A DNA stretch of 64,000 nt, taken from the NCBI RefSeq assembly GCF_003385895.1, contig NZ_QRDQ01000009.1, positions 806,001-870,000 on the forward strand. Reading direction: 5' to 3'. Under the pieces are notes generated by a model that saw nothing but the letters and a program-made list of their open reading frames with translations, was not told the DNA's origin and made no database searches. This document shows, one piece after another, positions 28,469 to 36,421 of this stretch (position 1 is its first letter; every line of letters begins with the position of its first letter). The DNA is from Flavobacterium cutihirudinis (GTDB lineage: Bacteria > Bacteroidota > Bacteroidia > Flavobacteriales > Flavobacteriaceae). The translations under genes and the position numbers were made by a program.

Positions 28469-28550
28469 TTGCCACTCCCGATAGCTATCGGGATAAAAGG
28501 ATTAGCACAGATTATAAAAAATCCTTAAAATCACCTTAATCTGTGGCAAA
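28469..28550. repeat. Nested palindrome with CCCGATAGCTATCGGGA core
   Basis: TTGCCAC (28469-28475) pairs with GTGGCAA, and AGCACAGATT pairs imperfectly with AATCTGTG. Inside is the perfect self-complementary TCCCGATAGCTATCGGGA (28476-28493). The outer words TGCCACAGATT recur at 42335-42422. Confidence 0.65.
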
Positions 28551-28573
28551 AAGCAATAAAACAAAGTTTATCT

Positions 28574-28646
28574 GTAGAGACGCACCGCAGTGCGTCTACG
28601 AGTTGTGGATAATCGTTGCGTAGAAGCACTGCAGTGCGCCTCTACA
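28574..28646. repeat. GTAGAGACGCAC paired palindrome, copy 1
   Basis: Two self-complementary arms, GTAGACGCAC-type words around CCGCAGTGCG (28574-28600) and GCACTGCAGTGC (28618-28646), face each other across about 18 bases. The same design occurs at 47382-47488, so this is a dispersed REP/MITE-like element. Confidence 0.75.
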
Positions 28647-28688
28647 ATAAAAAACACAAAATATCAGGATTAATAATCTTATAAAAAC

Positions 28689-28838
28689 AGGTGCCATAGC
28701 CCCGATTGCAGTGGAAAACCTTTTTGAAAAAAGACCTGATTTTTCTTGAGTTTATGAAGCGATCAACGGAAGCTTTATAAACTTTTAGAAAAATGGGATT
28801 TTGAAAAAAGTTTGTAACGGAAAGCGAGATTAGCTCCT
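28689..28838 (+). ncRNA. Structured RNA-like element, copy B (Flavo-1-like)
   Basis: Begins CATAGCCCCGATTGCAGTGG and ends AACGGAAAGCGAGATTAGC. Stems: P2 CCTTTTT with AAAAAGT; P3 ATTTTTCT (28739-28746) with AGAAAAAT (28787-28794); P4 AGTTTAT (28749-28755) with ATAAACT (28777-28783). The apical loop GCGATCAACGGAAGC matches copies C and D. It ends 13 bases before the ATG of the outer-membrane protein gene, in sense orientation. Confidence 0.75.
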
Positions 28839-28851
28839 AAAAACAATTAAA

Positions 28852-29811
28852 ATGAAAAAAATATTTGTACTTCTAACTTTTATAATTGGCTTTTCAGCTT
28901 TTAGTTTCACTGAAAAAGATAGCATTTCGGTCTTTACTTTTAAGCGCATCGAAATGATGGAAGATTTTGATTGCGATGCTTGCGGATGCTCGGCAAGCGG
29001 CGGAAGCATGGGATTTAGTTCGATGCTGAATAATAATTTTGTGGGCTTAAGATACTTCAAACAAAGTTATACAAGCCGTGACGGAATCTTTGCAAATTCT
29101 CCATGGATTGACGAAAACTTCAATACCATTCAGGCTTGGGCAAGAATTCCGGTTACAGAAAAAATTCAGATTTCTGCTTTGGTTCCGTATCATTTTCACG
29201 AAAGACAATTGACAGCTGGAACCCAAAGTATTGAAGGTTTAGGCGATATTACCGTTATGGGACTTTACACGATTTATGAAACCAAAAAAGACAGTACCGT
29301 TTTTACTCATAAAGTAAATATTGGTGGCGGTGTAAAAATTCCGACAGGACAATTTAAAGAAATCAACAATTTGGGAACTATAAATCAGAGTTTTCAATTG
29401 GGAACTGGAAGCTGGGATTTTCCTTTGGTTTCTGAATATGTTATCAAACACAAAAATCTAGGTTTGAATACGACACTAAACTATATTTTTAAAACCGAAA
29501 ACAGTAAAAATTACCAATACGGCGACCAGTTTAATTATGCCGGAACTTTCTTTTATTTGTTTGATGCGAATAAGTTTCAGATTGTGCCACAAGCAGGAAT
29601 TGCCGGAGAGGTTTACCAAACAAATATTCAGCACGGACTTGATGTGCCAAATACTGCAGGAGATATTTTATTTGGAAAATTTGGTATTGAAGCTGGAAAA
29701 GATAAATTTTCGATTGGCGTAAATGCAATGCTTCCGATTTCTCAAAATTTATCAAACGGAAATATGGAAGCGAATTACAGATGGAGTATTAACCTAAATT
29801 ATACTTTGTAA
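28852..29811 (+). CDS. Outer-membrane beta-barrel protein with DCDACGCS motif
   Basis: 319 residues with a signal peptide (MKKIFVLLTFIIGFSAFSF). A mature N-terminal segment contains DFDCDACGCSASGGSMGFS, three cysteines likely to bind metal at the membrane surface. The remainder alternates strands and turns (VGLRYFKQSYTSRDG, IQISALVPYHFHE, VNIGGGVKIPTGQFKE) and ends in NYRWSINLNYTL with an aromatic/hydrophobic C-terminus, as expected for an outer-membrane barrel or transporter. It is the last gene of the apparent MbnP/MbnH operon. A role in copper passage or sensing is inferred from context only. Confidence 0.75.
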   Translation: MKKIFVLLTFIIGFSAFSFTEKDSISVFTFKRIEMMEDFDCDACGCSASGGSMGFSSMLNNNFVGLRYFKQSYTSRDGIFANSPWIDENFNTIQAWARIPVTEKIQISALVPYHFHERQLTAGTQSIEGLGDITVMGLYTIYETKKDSTVFTHKVNIGGGVKIPTGQFKEINNLGTINQSFQLGTGSWDFPLVSEYVIKHKNLGLNTTLNYIFKTENSKNYQYGDQFNYAGTFFYLFDANKFQIVPQAGIAGEVYQTNIQHGLDVPNTAGDILFGKFGIEAGKDKFSIGVNAMLPISQNLSNGNMEANYRWSINLNYTL

Positions 29812-29820
29812 AAAAAGATA

Positions 29821-29875
29821 CTAAGTTGCTAAGCTACTGAGATTCTAAGTTTTTTTCTTAGCAACTTAGTAGCTT
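29821..29875. repeat. CTAAGTTGCTAAG inverted repeat filling a convergent gap
   Basis: CTAAGTTGCTAAG (29821-29833) is perfectly complementary to CTTAGCAACTTAG (29857-29869). AAGCTACT is answered by AGTAGCTT. T-rich spacer. It occupies the whole space between two convergent stop codons. The same words appear at 38570-38600. Confidence 0.75.
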
Positions 29876-29882
29876 AGAAAAC

Positions 29883-30545
29883 TTACCTTGGATTTTCTTC
29901 GTAATAGCGAGCTTCGATTCTCTTGATATCTTTAATCGAGTTTTTCGCCCATAAAAGACGTTTTTCTAAAATTTCGTCTTCTGAAAGTTGCCATTTTATA
30001 TCGGATCTTCTCAATCTGTTGGTCAGATTCTGAATAATGATTGCGGCTGAAACCGAAATATTTAAACTCTCTGTAAAACCAACCATTGGTATTTTTAGAA
30101 AACCATCGGCATTGTCCATAATTTCTTGTGACAAACCTTCTTTCTCCGTTCCAAAAAACAACGCACTTGGTTTTGTAATATCAAATTCTTCCAACACCGA
30201 ATCTTTTTCGTGCGGCGTTGTAGCGATGATTTGATATCCTTTATTTTTTAAGTCTGAAAGACATCCGGAAACCGAATCAAATCGATTGATGTCTACCCAT
30301 TTTTGAGCTCCGAGTGCTATTTCTTTGTCAATTCTTTTTCCGAAACGTTGCTCGATTACATTTAATTCCTGAATTCCAAAAACTTCGCAGCTTCGCATTA
30401 CCGCACTTGTATTGTGCATCTGGAAAACATCTTCTACAGCAACTGTAAAATGCTTTGTACGATTAGTGAGAACATTTAAAAATCGTTCTTTGCGATTATC
30501 TGTTAATATATTTTCAAGAAAAGCGAGGTAATCTAAATCAATCAT
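29883..30545 (-). CDS. trmH: tRNA (guanosine-2'-O-)-methyltransferase TrmH
   Basis: 220 residues from the ATG at 30545. An 18-codon upstream extension is rejected because homologues start near MIDLDYLAFLE. SPOUT-family motifs: NTSAVMRSCEVFGI (motif 1), ALFFGTEKEGLS (motif 2) and SLNISVSAAIIIQNL (motif 3), which form the knotted SAM site. The wording fits TrmH, which methylates the ribose of G18 in the tRNA D-loop. A C-terminal basic helix (LWAKNSIKDIKRIEARYY) probably binds RNA. It is convergent with the outer-membrane gene. Confidence 0.85.
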   Translation of the reverse strand: MIDLDYLAFLENILTDNRKERFLNVLTNRTKHFTVAVEDVFQMHNTSAVMRSCEVFGIQELNVIEQRFGKRIDKEIALGAQKWVDINRFDSVSGCLSDLKNKGYQIIATTPHEKDSVLEEFDITKPSALFFGTEKEGLSQEIMDNADGFLKIPMVGFTESLNISVSAAIIIQNLTNRLRRSDIKWQLSEDEILEKRLLWAKNSIKDIKRIEARYYEENPR

Positions 30546-30607
30546 TTTATTTATGTTTGGCGCAAAAATAATAATATTTGTCCTATCAGGCAAAGCCACT
30601 TTATATT

Positions 30608-30706
30608 CATAAAGGTTTCGTTGATAAAACAGGAATCAAATTAGCTTTGGGAAAAGCAAAAAAACTTCCTATCTTTCTTCAAAATGTGAATCATGTTGAC
30701 GGTTAA
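30608..30706 (+). pseudogene. Possible short coding remnant
   Basis: A 32-codon stretch without an obvious start (HKGFVDKTGIKLALGKAKKL, then PIFLQNVNHVDG and a stop) has protein-like composition between trmH and the sirtuin. No family recognised; it may be chance. Confidence 0.2.
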
Positions 30707-30784
30707 AGTCTGAAAAAATCAAAACCGATAATAATTCGCATTTTAGAATTTATCCATTTACCTGAATAATACAATATTAGAAAA

Positions 30785-31474
30785 ATGAAAAAGAAACTTG
30801 TAGTCTTAACTGGTGCCGGAATTAGTGCTGAAAGCGGAATTAAAACTTTCCGCGACAGCGATGGTTTATGGGAAGGTCATGACGTTATGGAAGTAGCTAC
30901 TCCGGAAGGCTGGCATAAAAATCAGGAATTGGTTTTGGATTTTTACAACAAAAGACGCCAACAGTTAAAAGAAGTAAAACCAAATTTAGGGCACATCATT
31001 TTAGCCGAACTAGAAAAAGATTTCGACGTTTATATTATTACGCAAAATGTTGACGATTTGCATGAACGCGCTGGAAGCACAAACGTTTTGCATTTGCATG
31101 GTGAATTATTAAAAGTTCGAAGTGTCCGAAATAAAAACCTGATTTTAGATTGGACTGAAGATTTATATATGGGAGATTTTGATGTAAACGGACATCAATT
31201 ACGACCACATATTGTTTGGTTTGGCGAAGAAGTTCCGGCATTAGAAGAAGCAATCGACATTACAGAAACAGCCGATTACTTTGCCGTAATTGGCACTTCA
31301 TTGCAAGTTTATCCTGCAGCGGGACTGATTGCTTACACACCAAGTACAACTCCGGTTTTTTATATTGATCCGAAACCAATTTCGATTCCGAATCTTCGAA
31401 ATAAAGTGGAAACGATTGCCAAATTTGCATCTGAAGGTGTTGCTGATCTACGAGAAAAATTAAAATCGATTTAA
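30785..31474 (+). CDS. SIR2-family NAD-dependent protein deacylase without zinc cysteines
   Basis: 229 residues. NAD-binding motifs are intact: LTGAGISAESGIKTFRDSDGLW, ITQNVDDLHERAGS and the catalytic histidine in HLHGELLKVRS. YNKR (Y54xxR57 in FYNKRRQQ) corresponds to the Tyr/Arg pair of desuccinylating sirtuins such as CobB and SIRT5, so removal of acidic acyl groups is plausible. The zinc-finger region (about 112-140) contains no cysteine, and the whole protein has none. It is cytoplasmic. Promoter unclear; the gene stands alone. Confidence 0.88.
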   Translation: MKKKLVVLTGAGISAESGIKTFRDSDGLWEGHDVMEVATPEGWHKNQELVLDFYNKRRQQLKEVKPNLGHIILAELEKDFDVYIITQNVDDLHERAGSTNVLHLHGELLKVRSVRNKNLILDWTEDLYMGDFDVNGHQLRPHIVWFGEEVPALEEAIDITETADYFAVIGTSLQVYPAAGLIAYTPSTTPVFYIDPKPISIPNLRNKVETIAKFASEGVADLREKLKSI

Positions 31475-31490
31475 ACACATAATTTATTGA

Positions 31491-31575
31491 ACACAAATTT
31501 CACGAATTGACACAAATTTTTTGCATTATCTATCAAGTAGCCAAAAAAATCCGTGTCAATTCGTGAAATTTGTGT
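31491..31575. repeat. Perfect 23-bp inverted repeat
   Basis: The 23-base arm at 31491-31513 (ACACAAATTTCACGAATTG...) is exactly the reverse complement of 31553-31575, with a 39-base spacer. It lies between the sirtuin stop and the purB promoter. CGAATT-ACAC words recur in the element at 38602-38806. Confidence 0.8.
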
Positions 31576-31647
31576 TATGATCTCTTTTTTCCCTTTTTAA
31601 ATTTATTCAATTGACTTTCTGATTACTTTAAATCCGCAAATTCTGTT

Positions 31648-31655
31648 TATATTTG
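31648..31655 (+). promoter_or_regulatory. -7 promoter element of purB
   Basis: TATATTTG, matching TAnnTTTG, ends 24 bases before the ATG at 31680. No good TTG box at the expected distance. Confidence 0.5.
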
Positions 31656-31679
31656 CACCTTTCGAAAAACAACATAACA

Positions 31680-33026
31680 ATGACTACTTTAAACGAACTG
31701 AATGCTATATCACCAATTGACGGCAGATATAGAAATAAAACTCAAAATTTAGCACCTTTTTTCTCTGAAGAAGCTTTAATAAAATACCGTGTATTAGTTG
31801 AAGTGGAATATTTTATTGCTTTATGCGAAATTCCATTGCCACAATTACAAGGCATTGATTCGAACTTATTTGAAAGTTTACGAAATATCTACAAAAATTT
31901 CTCTACTGAAGACGCACTTTGGATTAAAGAAACAGAAAAAGTAACCAACCACGACGTAAAAGCGGTTGAATACTTTATTAAAGATGCTTTTGAAAAATTA
32001 GGTTTATCTCAATACAAAGAGTTCATTCACTTCGGATTAACATCTCAAGATATTAATAACACTGCGATTCCGCTTTCTACAAAAGACGCTTTTGAGCAGG
32101 TTTATATGCCTTCACTAATTTCTGTGATTTCTAAATTGAAAGAATTAAGTGTTGAATGGAAAGACATTCCAATGTTGGCACGTACGCACGGACAACCGGC
32201 TTCTCCTACTCGTTTAGGAAAAGAGATTTTGGTTTTTGTTGAGCGTTTAGAAGAGCAAATGCGTTTGTTATTTAACGTTCCTTTTGCAGCTAAATTTGGT
32301 GGTGCAACTGGAAATTTCAATGCGCATCATGTAGCTTATCCACAAATTGACTGGAAGCAATTCGGAACTAAATTTGTTGAAACTGGTTTAGGTTTACAAC
32401 ATTCATTTCCAACAACACAAATTGAGCATTACGATCATTTTGCTGCCTTTTTTGATGGTTTAAAAAGAATCAACAATATCATTATCGATTTAGATCGTGA
32501 TATTTGGACGTATGTTTCAATGGATTATTTTAAACAAAAAATCAAAGCTGGAGAAATTGGATCTTCTGCAATGCCACATAAAGTAAACCCTATCGATTTT
32601 GAAAATTCTGAAGGAAACCTAGGAATTGCAAATGCTATTTTTGAGCATTTAGCTGCTAAATTGCCAATTTCAAGATTACAACGTGATTTAACTGACAGTA
32701 CTGTTTTAAGAAATGTTGGTGTTCCGGTTGGACACACTATCATTGCTTTTGAAGCTACTTTAAAAGGTTTGAACAAATTACTTTTAAACGAAAGTAAATT
32801 TGCTGAAGATTTAGAGAAAAACTGGGCAGTTGTTGCTGAGGCTATTCAGACAATTTTGCGTCGTGAAGCCTATCCAAATCCTTATGAAGCTTTGAAAGGT
32901 TTGACAAGAACAAATGAAGCAATCGACAAAAATGCTATTCATAATTTTATTGCAACTTTAGAAGTTTCTGATGCTGTTAGAGCAGAATTAATGCAGATAA
33001 CTCCAAGCAATTACACAGGTATTTAA
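31680..33026 (+). CDS. purB: Adenylosuccinate lyase PurB
   Basis: 448 residues from the ATG at 31680; the frame is open nine codons further, but the conserved N-terminus (MTTLNELNAISPIDGRY) begins here. The fumarase/aspartase superfamily signature SSAMPHKVNPIDFENSEGN is present, together with HFGLTSQDINNTA and LARTHGQPASPT. The enzyme cleaves succinylaminoimidazolecarboxamide ribotide and adenylosuccinate, releasing fumarate, in purine synthesis. It is closed by a strong terminator and has its own promoter. Confidence 0.95.
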   Translation: MTTLNELNAISPIDGRYRNKTQNLAPFFSEEALIKYRVLVEVEYFIALCEIPLPQLQGIDSNLFESLRNIYKNFSTEDALWIKETEKVTNHDVKAVEYFIKDAFEKLGLSQYKEFIHFGLTSQDINNTAIPLSTKDAFEQVYMPSLISVISKLKELSVEWKDIPMLARTHGQPASPTRLGKEILVFVERLEEQMRLLFNVPFAAKFGGATGNFNAHHVAYPQIDWKQFGTKFVETGLGLQHSFPTTQIEHYDHFAAFFDGLKRINNIIIDLDRDIWTYVSMDYFKQKIKAGEIGSSAMPHKVNPIDFENSEGNLGIANAIFEHLAAKLPISRLQRDLTDSTVLRNVGVPVGHTIIAFEATLKGLNKLLLNESKFAEDLEKNWAVVAEAIQTILRREAYPNPYEALKGLTRTNEAIDKNAIHNFIATLEVSDAVRAELMQITPSNYTGI

Positions 33027-33049
33027 AGAAAATCTAAAATATTTTCCCA

Positions 33050-33084
33050 AAAAAAGCTATCTTTATCGAGATAGCTTTTTTTTA
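33050..33084 (+). terminator. Intrinsic terminator of purB
   Basis: AAAAAGCTATCT and AGATAGCTTTTT form a 12-bp stem with a six-base loop and a T-run. The AGCTATCT word resembles the terminator at 15672. Confidence 0.85.
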
Positions 33085-33092
33085 TTTAACCC

Positions 33093-33243
33093 GGAGTTAT
33101 TAGCCCAGATTGAAATGAAAAGCCTTTTGTGAAAAAAGCCATATTTTTTTGCAATTACAGAGCGACCGGAGGAAGCTCCTGGAATTGCTTAAAAAATAGG
33201 CATTTTTGAACAAAAGCTTGAAATGGAAAGCTGGATCAGCTCC
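33093..33243 (+). ncRNA. Structured RNA-like element, copy C (Flavo-1-like)
   Basis: Starts GGAGTTATTAGCCCAGATTG and ends AAATGGAAAGCTGGATCAGC plus TCC. GGAGTT pairs with AGCTCC. P2 CTTTTGT (33124-33130) with ACAAAAG (33210-33216); P3 TATTTTTT (33142-33149) with AAAAAATA (33191-33198); P4 GCAATT (33151-33156) with AATTGC (33183-33188). Apical loop GCGACCGGAGGAAGC. It ends 23 bases before the antiporter ATG. Confidence 0.78.
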
Positions 33244-33266
33244 TGAAACTAAAATACCACTTCTAT

Positions 33267-35501
33267 ATGATTGCCTTAAACGCCGCTGCCGAAACTACCC
33301 ACCACTTACAACCTTTAATCAGCGACTTGGGACTAATCCTGATGACCGCCGGAATTGCCGTGCTTATATTTAAAAAAATGAAGCAACCGTTGGTTTTGGG
33401 ATATCTGATTGCAGGATTTTTGGCCGGAAACCACTTTGATTTTTTCCCTTCGATTACAGATATGAAAAGTGTCGAAGTATGGGCAGAAATTGGTGTTATC
33501 TTTTTACTGTTTAGTTTAGGGCTCGAGTTCAGTTTTAAAAAACTGATGAAAGTTGGAGGTACTTCCTCCATTACCGCCATAACCCAGATTATGTTCATGA
33601 CCTTGATTGGTTATATGGTTGGCCAATGGATGGGATGGGGAAAAATGGATAGTATTTTTCTTGGTGCAACACTCTCTATTTCTTCGACAACTATTATTAT
33701 TCGTGCGTTTGATGAGTTGGGAGTTAAAGGAAAAAAGTTCGTTGGAATAGTATTTGGCGCCTTAATTGTCGAAGATATTGTCGCTATTTTAATGCTTGTT
33801 TTACTTTCCACAATTGCGGTAAGCGATCAGGTTTCCGGGGCTGCTTTATTGCAATCAGTTCTAAAATTGGTTTTCTTTTTAATCATCTGGTTTTTAGGTG
33901 GAATCTTCATTATTCCGACGATTTTGAAAAAAGCAAAACATTTATTAAGTGACGAAATGCTGCTTATTATTTCGCTTGCATTATGTTTAATGATGGTTAT
34001 GTTTGCTGCCAATGTTGGTTTTTCTCCTGCGTTAGGTGCTTTTATAATGGGTTCTATTATTGCTGAAACTACTCAGGCAGAAAAAATAGAACATTTAATT
34101 CAGCCTGTAAAAGATTTATTTGGAGCTGTTTTCTTTGTCTCAGTCGGAATGTTAATTAACCCTGTAACTTTAGTTGATTTTGCACTTCCGGTTTTGATTA
34201 TCACTTTAGTAACTGTTTTCGGAAAAGCATTCAGTTCTGCATTTGGCGCTTTATTATCAGGTCAGCCTTTAAAACAATCTGTACAAACCGGAATGAGTTT
34301 AGCACAAATTGGGGAGTTTTCTTTTATCATAGCCACACTCGGAATGACATTGAAGGTTACCAGCGACTTTTTGTATCCTATAATAGTAGCCGTTTCGGCA
34401 GTTACTACATTTACTACTCCGTTTTTAATTAAATATTCAGAATCATTTGCATTGTTCTTAGAATCGAAAATGCCTAAAAAATGGGTTAAAAATATCAACC
34501 GCTACAGTGTGAACGCACAAGCCATTAAATCGGTAAGTACTTGGCAAATTGTATTACGTGCTTCGGTAACGCAAATTATTCTCCATACTATAATCATCAC
34601 AGCGATTATTTTATTGTCTTCCAAATTTGTTGCGCCTTTAGTAGCTGATACAAGATTTGGGAACACACTTGCTGCATTAATTACATTGGTTGTAATTGCT
34701 CCGTTTTTATGGGCGCTCTCATTAAGAAGAGTGAAAGTTGAAGAAGTTGAAATTTTATGGGAAGAGCGAAAATACCGTGGAGCGTTACTAATGCTGATTT
34801 TAATCAGAATGAGTCTTGGTCTGTTTTTTGTCGGCTTTTTATTGAATATTTTCTTCTCGCCTTTAGTCGCTTTTGTTGCGCTGATAATTGCTATTGGAGC
34901 GTATCAAATTTTCCCTAAAAAATTAAACGAACAATATCATAAAATAGAAAATCACTTTCTGAAAAACCTCAACGATCGTGAAAATAAAAAAATCGACAGA
35001 CGTTATGCGAATTTAATGCCTTGGGACGGTCACATGTCATTTTTTGAAATTAAAAAAGAATCTAATCTTGTTGGGCAAACTTTACAGGAACTTAAAATCC
35101 GTGAGCAATTAGGTATTAATATCGCTTACATTAAACGTGGCGAAGTTACAATTCCGATACCGACCAAAACGGAACGTTTATTTCCAGGCGATGAAATTTG
35201 CGTAATTGGAACCGATGCACAAATTGCAGAATTCACGAAATTCCTAACTCAAAATGAAATTGAACCACCTTCAAAAGTAGAAGAAACCGATATTGTTTTA
35301 CGTCAACTTGAAGTCTCGCAAGATGAATTCATTAAAAAAACCATTGGACAGTTTAGAGCCAAAACAGACGGAATGGTAGTAGGAATCGAACGAAACGGAA
35401 ACCGTATCTTAAATCCTGAATCGAGTTTAATATTAGAAAAAGATGACATTCTATGGGTTGTAGGAGATAAGAAAAGAATGACGGCTTTGTTGGCTAGATA
35501 A
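33267..35501 (+). CDS. CPA2-family monovalent cation:proton antiporter with TrkA-C domains
   Basis: 744 residues. About twelve hydrophobic segments span residues 15-400, with the KefB/NhaA-type signatures GYLIAGFLAGNH, SLGLEFSFKKL, GATLSISSTTIIIRAFDELG and AANVGFSPALGAFIMG. A further hydrophobic block lies at 420-550. The cytosolic tail has a TrkA-C-like module (about 590-655; GQTLQELKIREQLGINIAYI, LFPGDEICVIGTD) and a second one (about 675-744; DGMVVGIERNGNRILNP, LEKDDILWVVGD), which probably sense a ligand. It exchanges K+ or Na+ for protons across the inner membrane. Copy C of the structured element immediately precedes it. Confidence 0.88.
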   Translation: MIALNAAAETTHHLQPLISDLGLILMTAGIAVLIFKKMKQPLVLGYLIAGFLAGNHFDFFPSITDMKSVEVWAEIGVIFLLFSLGLEFSFKKLMKVGGTSSITAITQIMFMTLIGYMVGQWMGWGKMDSIFLGATLSISSTTIIIRAFDELGVKGKKFVGIVFGALIVEDIVAILMLVLLSTIAVSDQVSGAALLQSVLKLVFFLIIWFLGGIFIIPTILKKAKHLLSDEMLLIISLALCLMMVMFAANVGFSPALGAFIMGSIIAETTQAEKIEHLIQPVKDLFGAVFFVSVGMLINPVTLVDFALPVLIITLVTVFGKAFSSAFGALLSGQPLKQSVQTGMSLAQIGEFSFIIATLGMTLKVTSDFLYPIIVAVSAVTTFTTPFLIKYSESFALFLESKMPKKWVKNINRYSVNAQAIKSVSTWQIVLRASVTQIILHTIIITAIILLSSKFVAPLVADTRFGNTLAALITLVVIAPFLWALSLRRVKVEEVEILWEERKYRGALLMLILIRMSLGLFFVGFLLNIFFSPLVAFVALIIAIGAYQIFPKKLNEQYHKIENHFLKNLNDRENKKIDRRYANLMPWDGHMSFFEIKKESNLVGQTLQELKIREQLGINIAYIKRGEVTIPIPTKTERLFPGDEICVIGTDAQIAEFTKFLTQNEIEPPSKVEETDIVLRQLEVSQDEFIKKTIGQFRAKTDGMVVGIERNGNRILNPESSLILEKDDILWVVGDKKRMTALLAR

Positions 35502-35673
35502 GTTTTTTTTAGGTTCAAAGTGACAGAGTTACAAAGGCTCAAAGGTTATGAATAAAAAAGCGCTAAGGTTTCAAAAATGAAAATCTTAGCGCTTTTTTTA
35601 CAAATAAAATAATATCCTCTTAGGAAAATCTTTGCAACTTTGTAACTCTGTCACTTTGAACCTAAAAAAAACT
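35501..35673. repeat. Long palindrome from stop to stop with nested bidirectional terminator
   Basis: AGGTTCAAAGTGACAGAG... (35511-35536) and its exact complement (35639-35665) extend into T/A runs on both ends. The inner hairpin AAAAAGCGCTAAG (35554-35566) with CTTAGCGCTTTTT (35585-35597) is a bidirectional terminator. The palindrome begins at the antiporter stop and ends at the peroxiredoxin stop. The words recur at 39984-40059 and 61203-61395. Confidence 0.8.
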
Positions 35674-36310
35674 ATTTATTCGGCTGCGGTGTCAAACGCA
35701 AGTACGGTTTTATTGGAGTATGCCCTTTTGGGAATTTTGCAGGAATATCGCTGTCGGGAATAGCTGGAGCAATTACAACATCTTCTCCATCTTTCCAGTT
35801 TGCCGGAGTTGCAACACTATAATTTGCAGTTAATTGCAAACTGTCAATTACACGAAGTAATTCGTCAAAATTTCTTCCTGTTGAAGCCGGATATGTTAGC
35901 GTAAGTTTAATTTTTTTATCGGCACCAATTACAAAAACAGAACGCACGGTAAATTTATCACTTGCATTTGGATGAAGCATATCATATAAAGTCGCAACTT
36001 TTTTGTCTTCATCAGCAATAATCGGAAAATTAACTTCTGTATTTTGAGTTTCGTTAATATCTTTAATCCATTCTTTGTGAGACTCTAATCCATCTACACT
36101 CAAAGCAATAACCTTTGTATTTCTTTTATTGAATTCCGGAACATAATTCGCTACTGTTCCCAATTCAGTTGTACAAACCGGCGTGAAATCAGCTGGATGC
36201 GAAAACAAAACTCCCCATGAATCACCTAAATATTCGTGAAAATTGATTGGTCCTTGTGTGGTTTCTGCATGAAAATCCGGAGCTATATCGCCTAATCTTA
36301 ATGTTGACAT
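35672..36310 (-). CDS. 1-Cys-type peroxiredoxin (Prx6 family)
   Basis: 212 residues. The AhpC/TSA fold is seen in LGDIAPDFHAETTQGPINFHEYLGDSWGVLFSHP, followed by the peroxidatic site DFTPVCTTELG (the only cysteine, near position 47). The C-terminal extension (YSVATPANWKDGEDVVIAP, FPKGHTPIKPYLRLTPQ) is characteristic of the Prx6/1-Cys subfamily. It reduces hydrogen peroxide and organic hydroperoxides in the cytoplasm. It is transcribed alone, convergent with the antiporter across a long palindrome. Confidence 0.93.
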   Translation of the reverse strand: MSTLRLGDIAPDFHAETTQGPINFHEYLGDSWGVLFSHPADFTPVCTTELGTVANYVPEFNKRNTKVIALSVDGLESHKEWIKDINETQNTEVNFPIIADEDKKVATLYDMLHPNASDKFTVRSVFVIGADKKIKLTLTYPASTGRNFDELLRVIDSLQLTANYSVATPANWKDGEDVVIAPAIPDSDIPAKFPKGHTPIKPYLRLTPQPNK

Positions 36311-36421
36311 AATTTTACTTTTTTAGTTCATCTAAAATTAAGTAAAAAATGCATAGAGAAAACACCCAAACTCTTAAAAAAAGTTAAAATTCTACATTCT
36401 CTATCTAATTAGTATTTTAAA

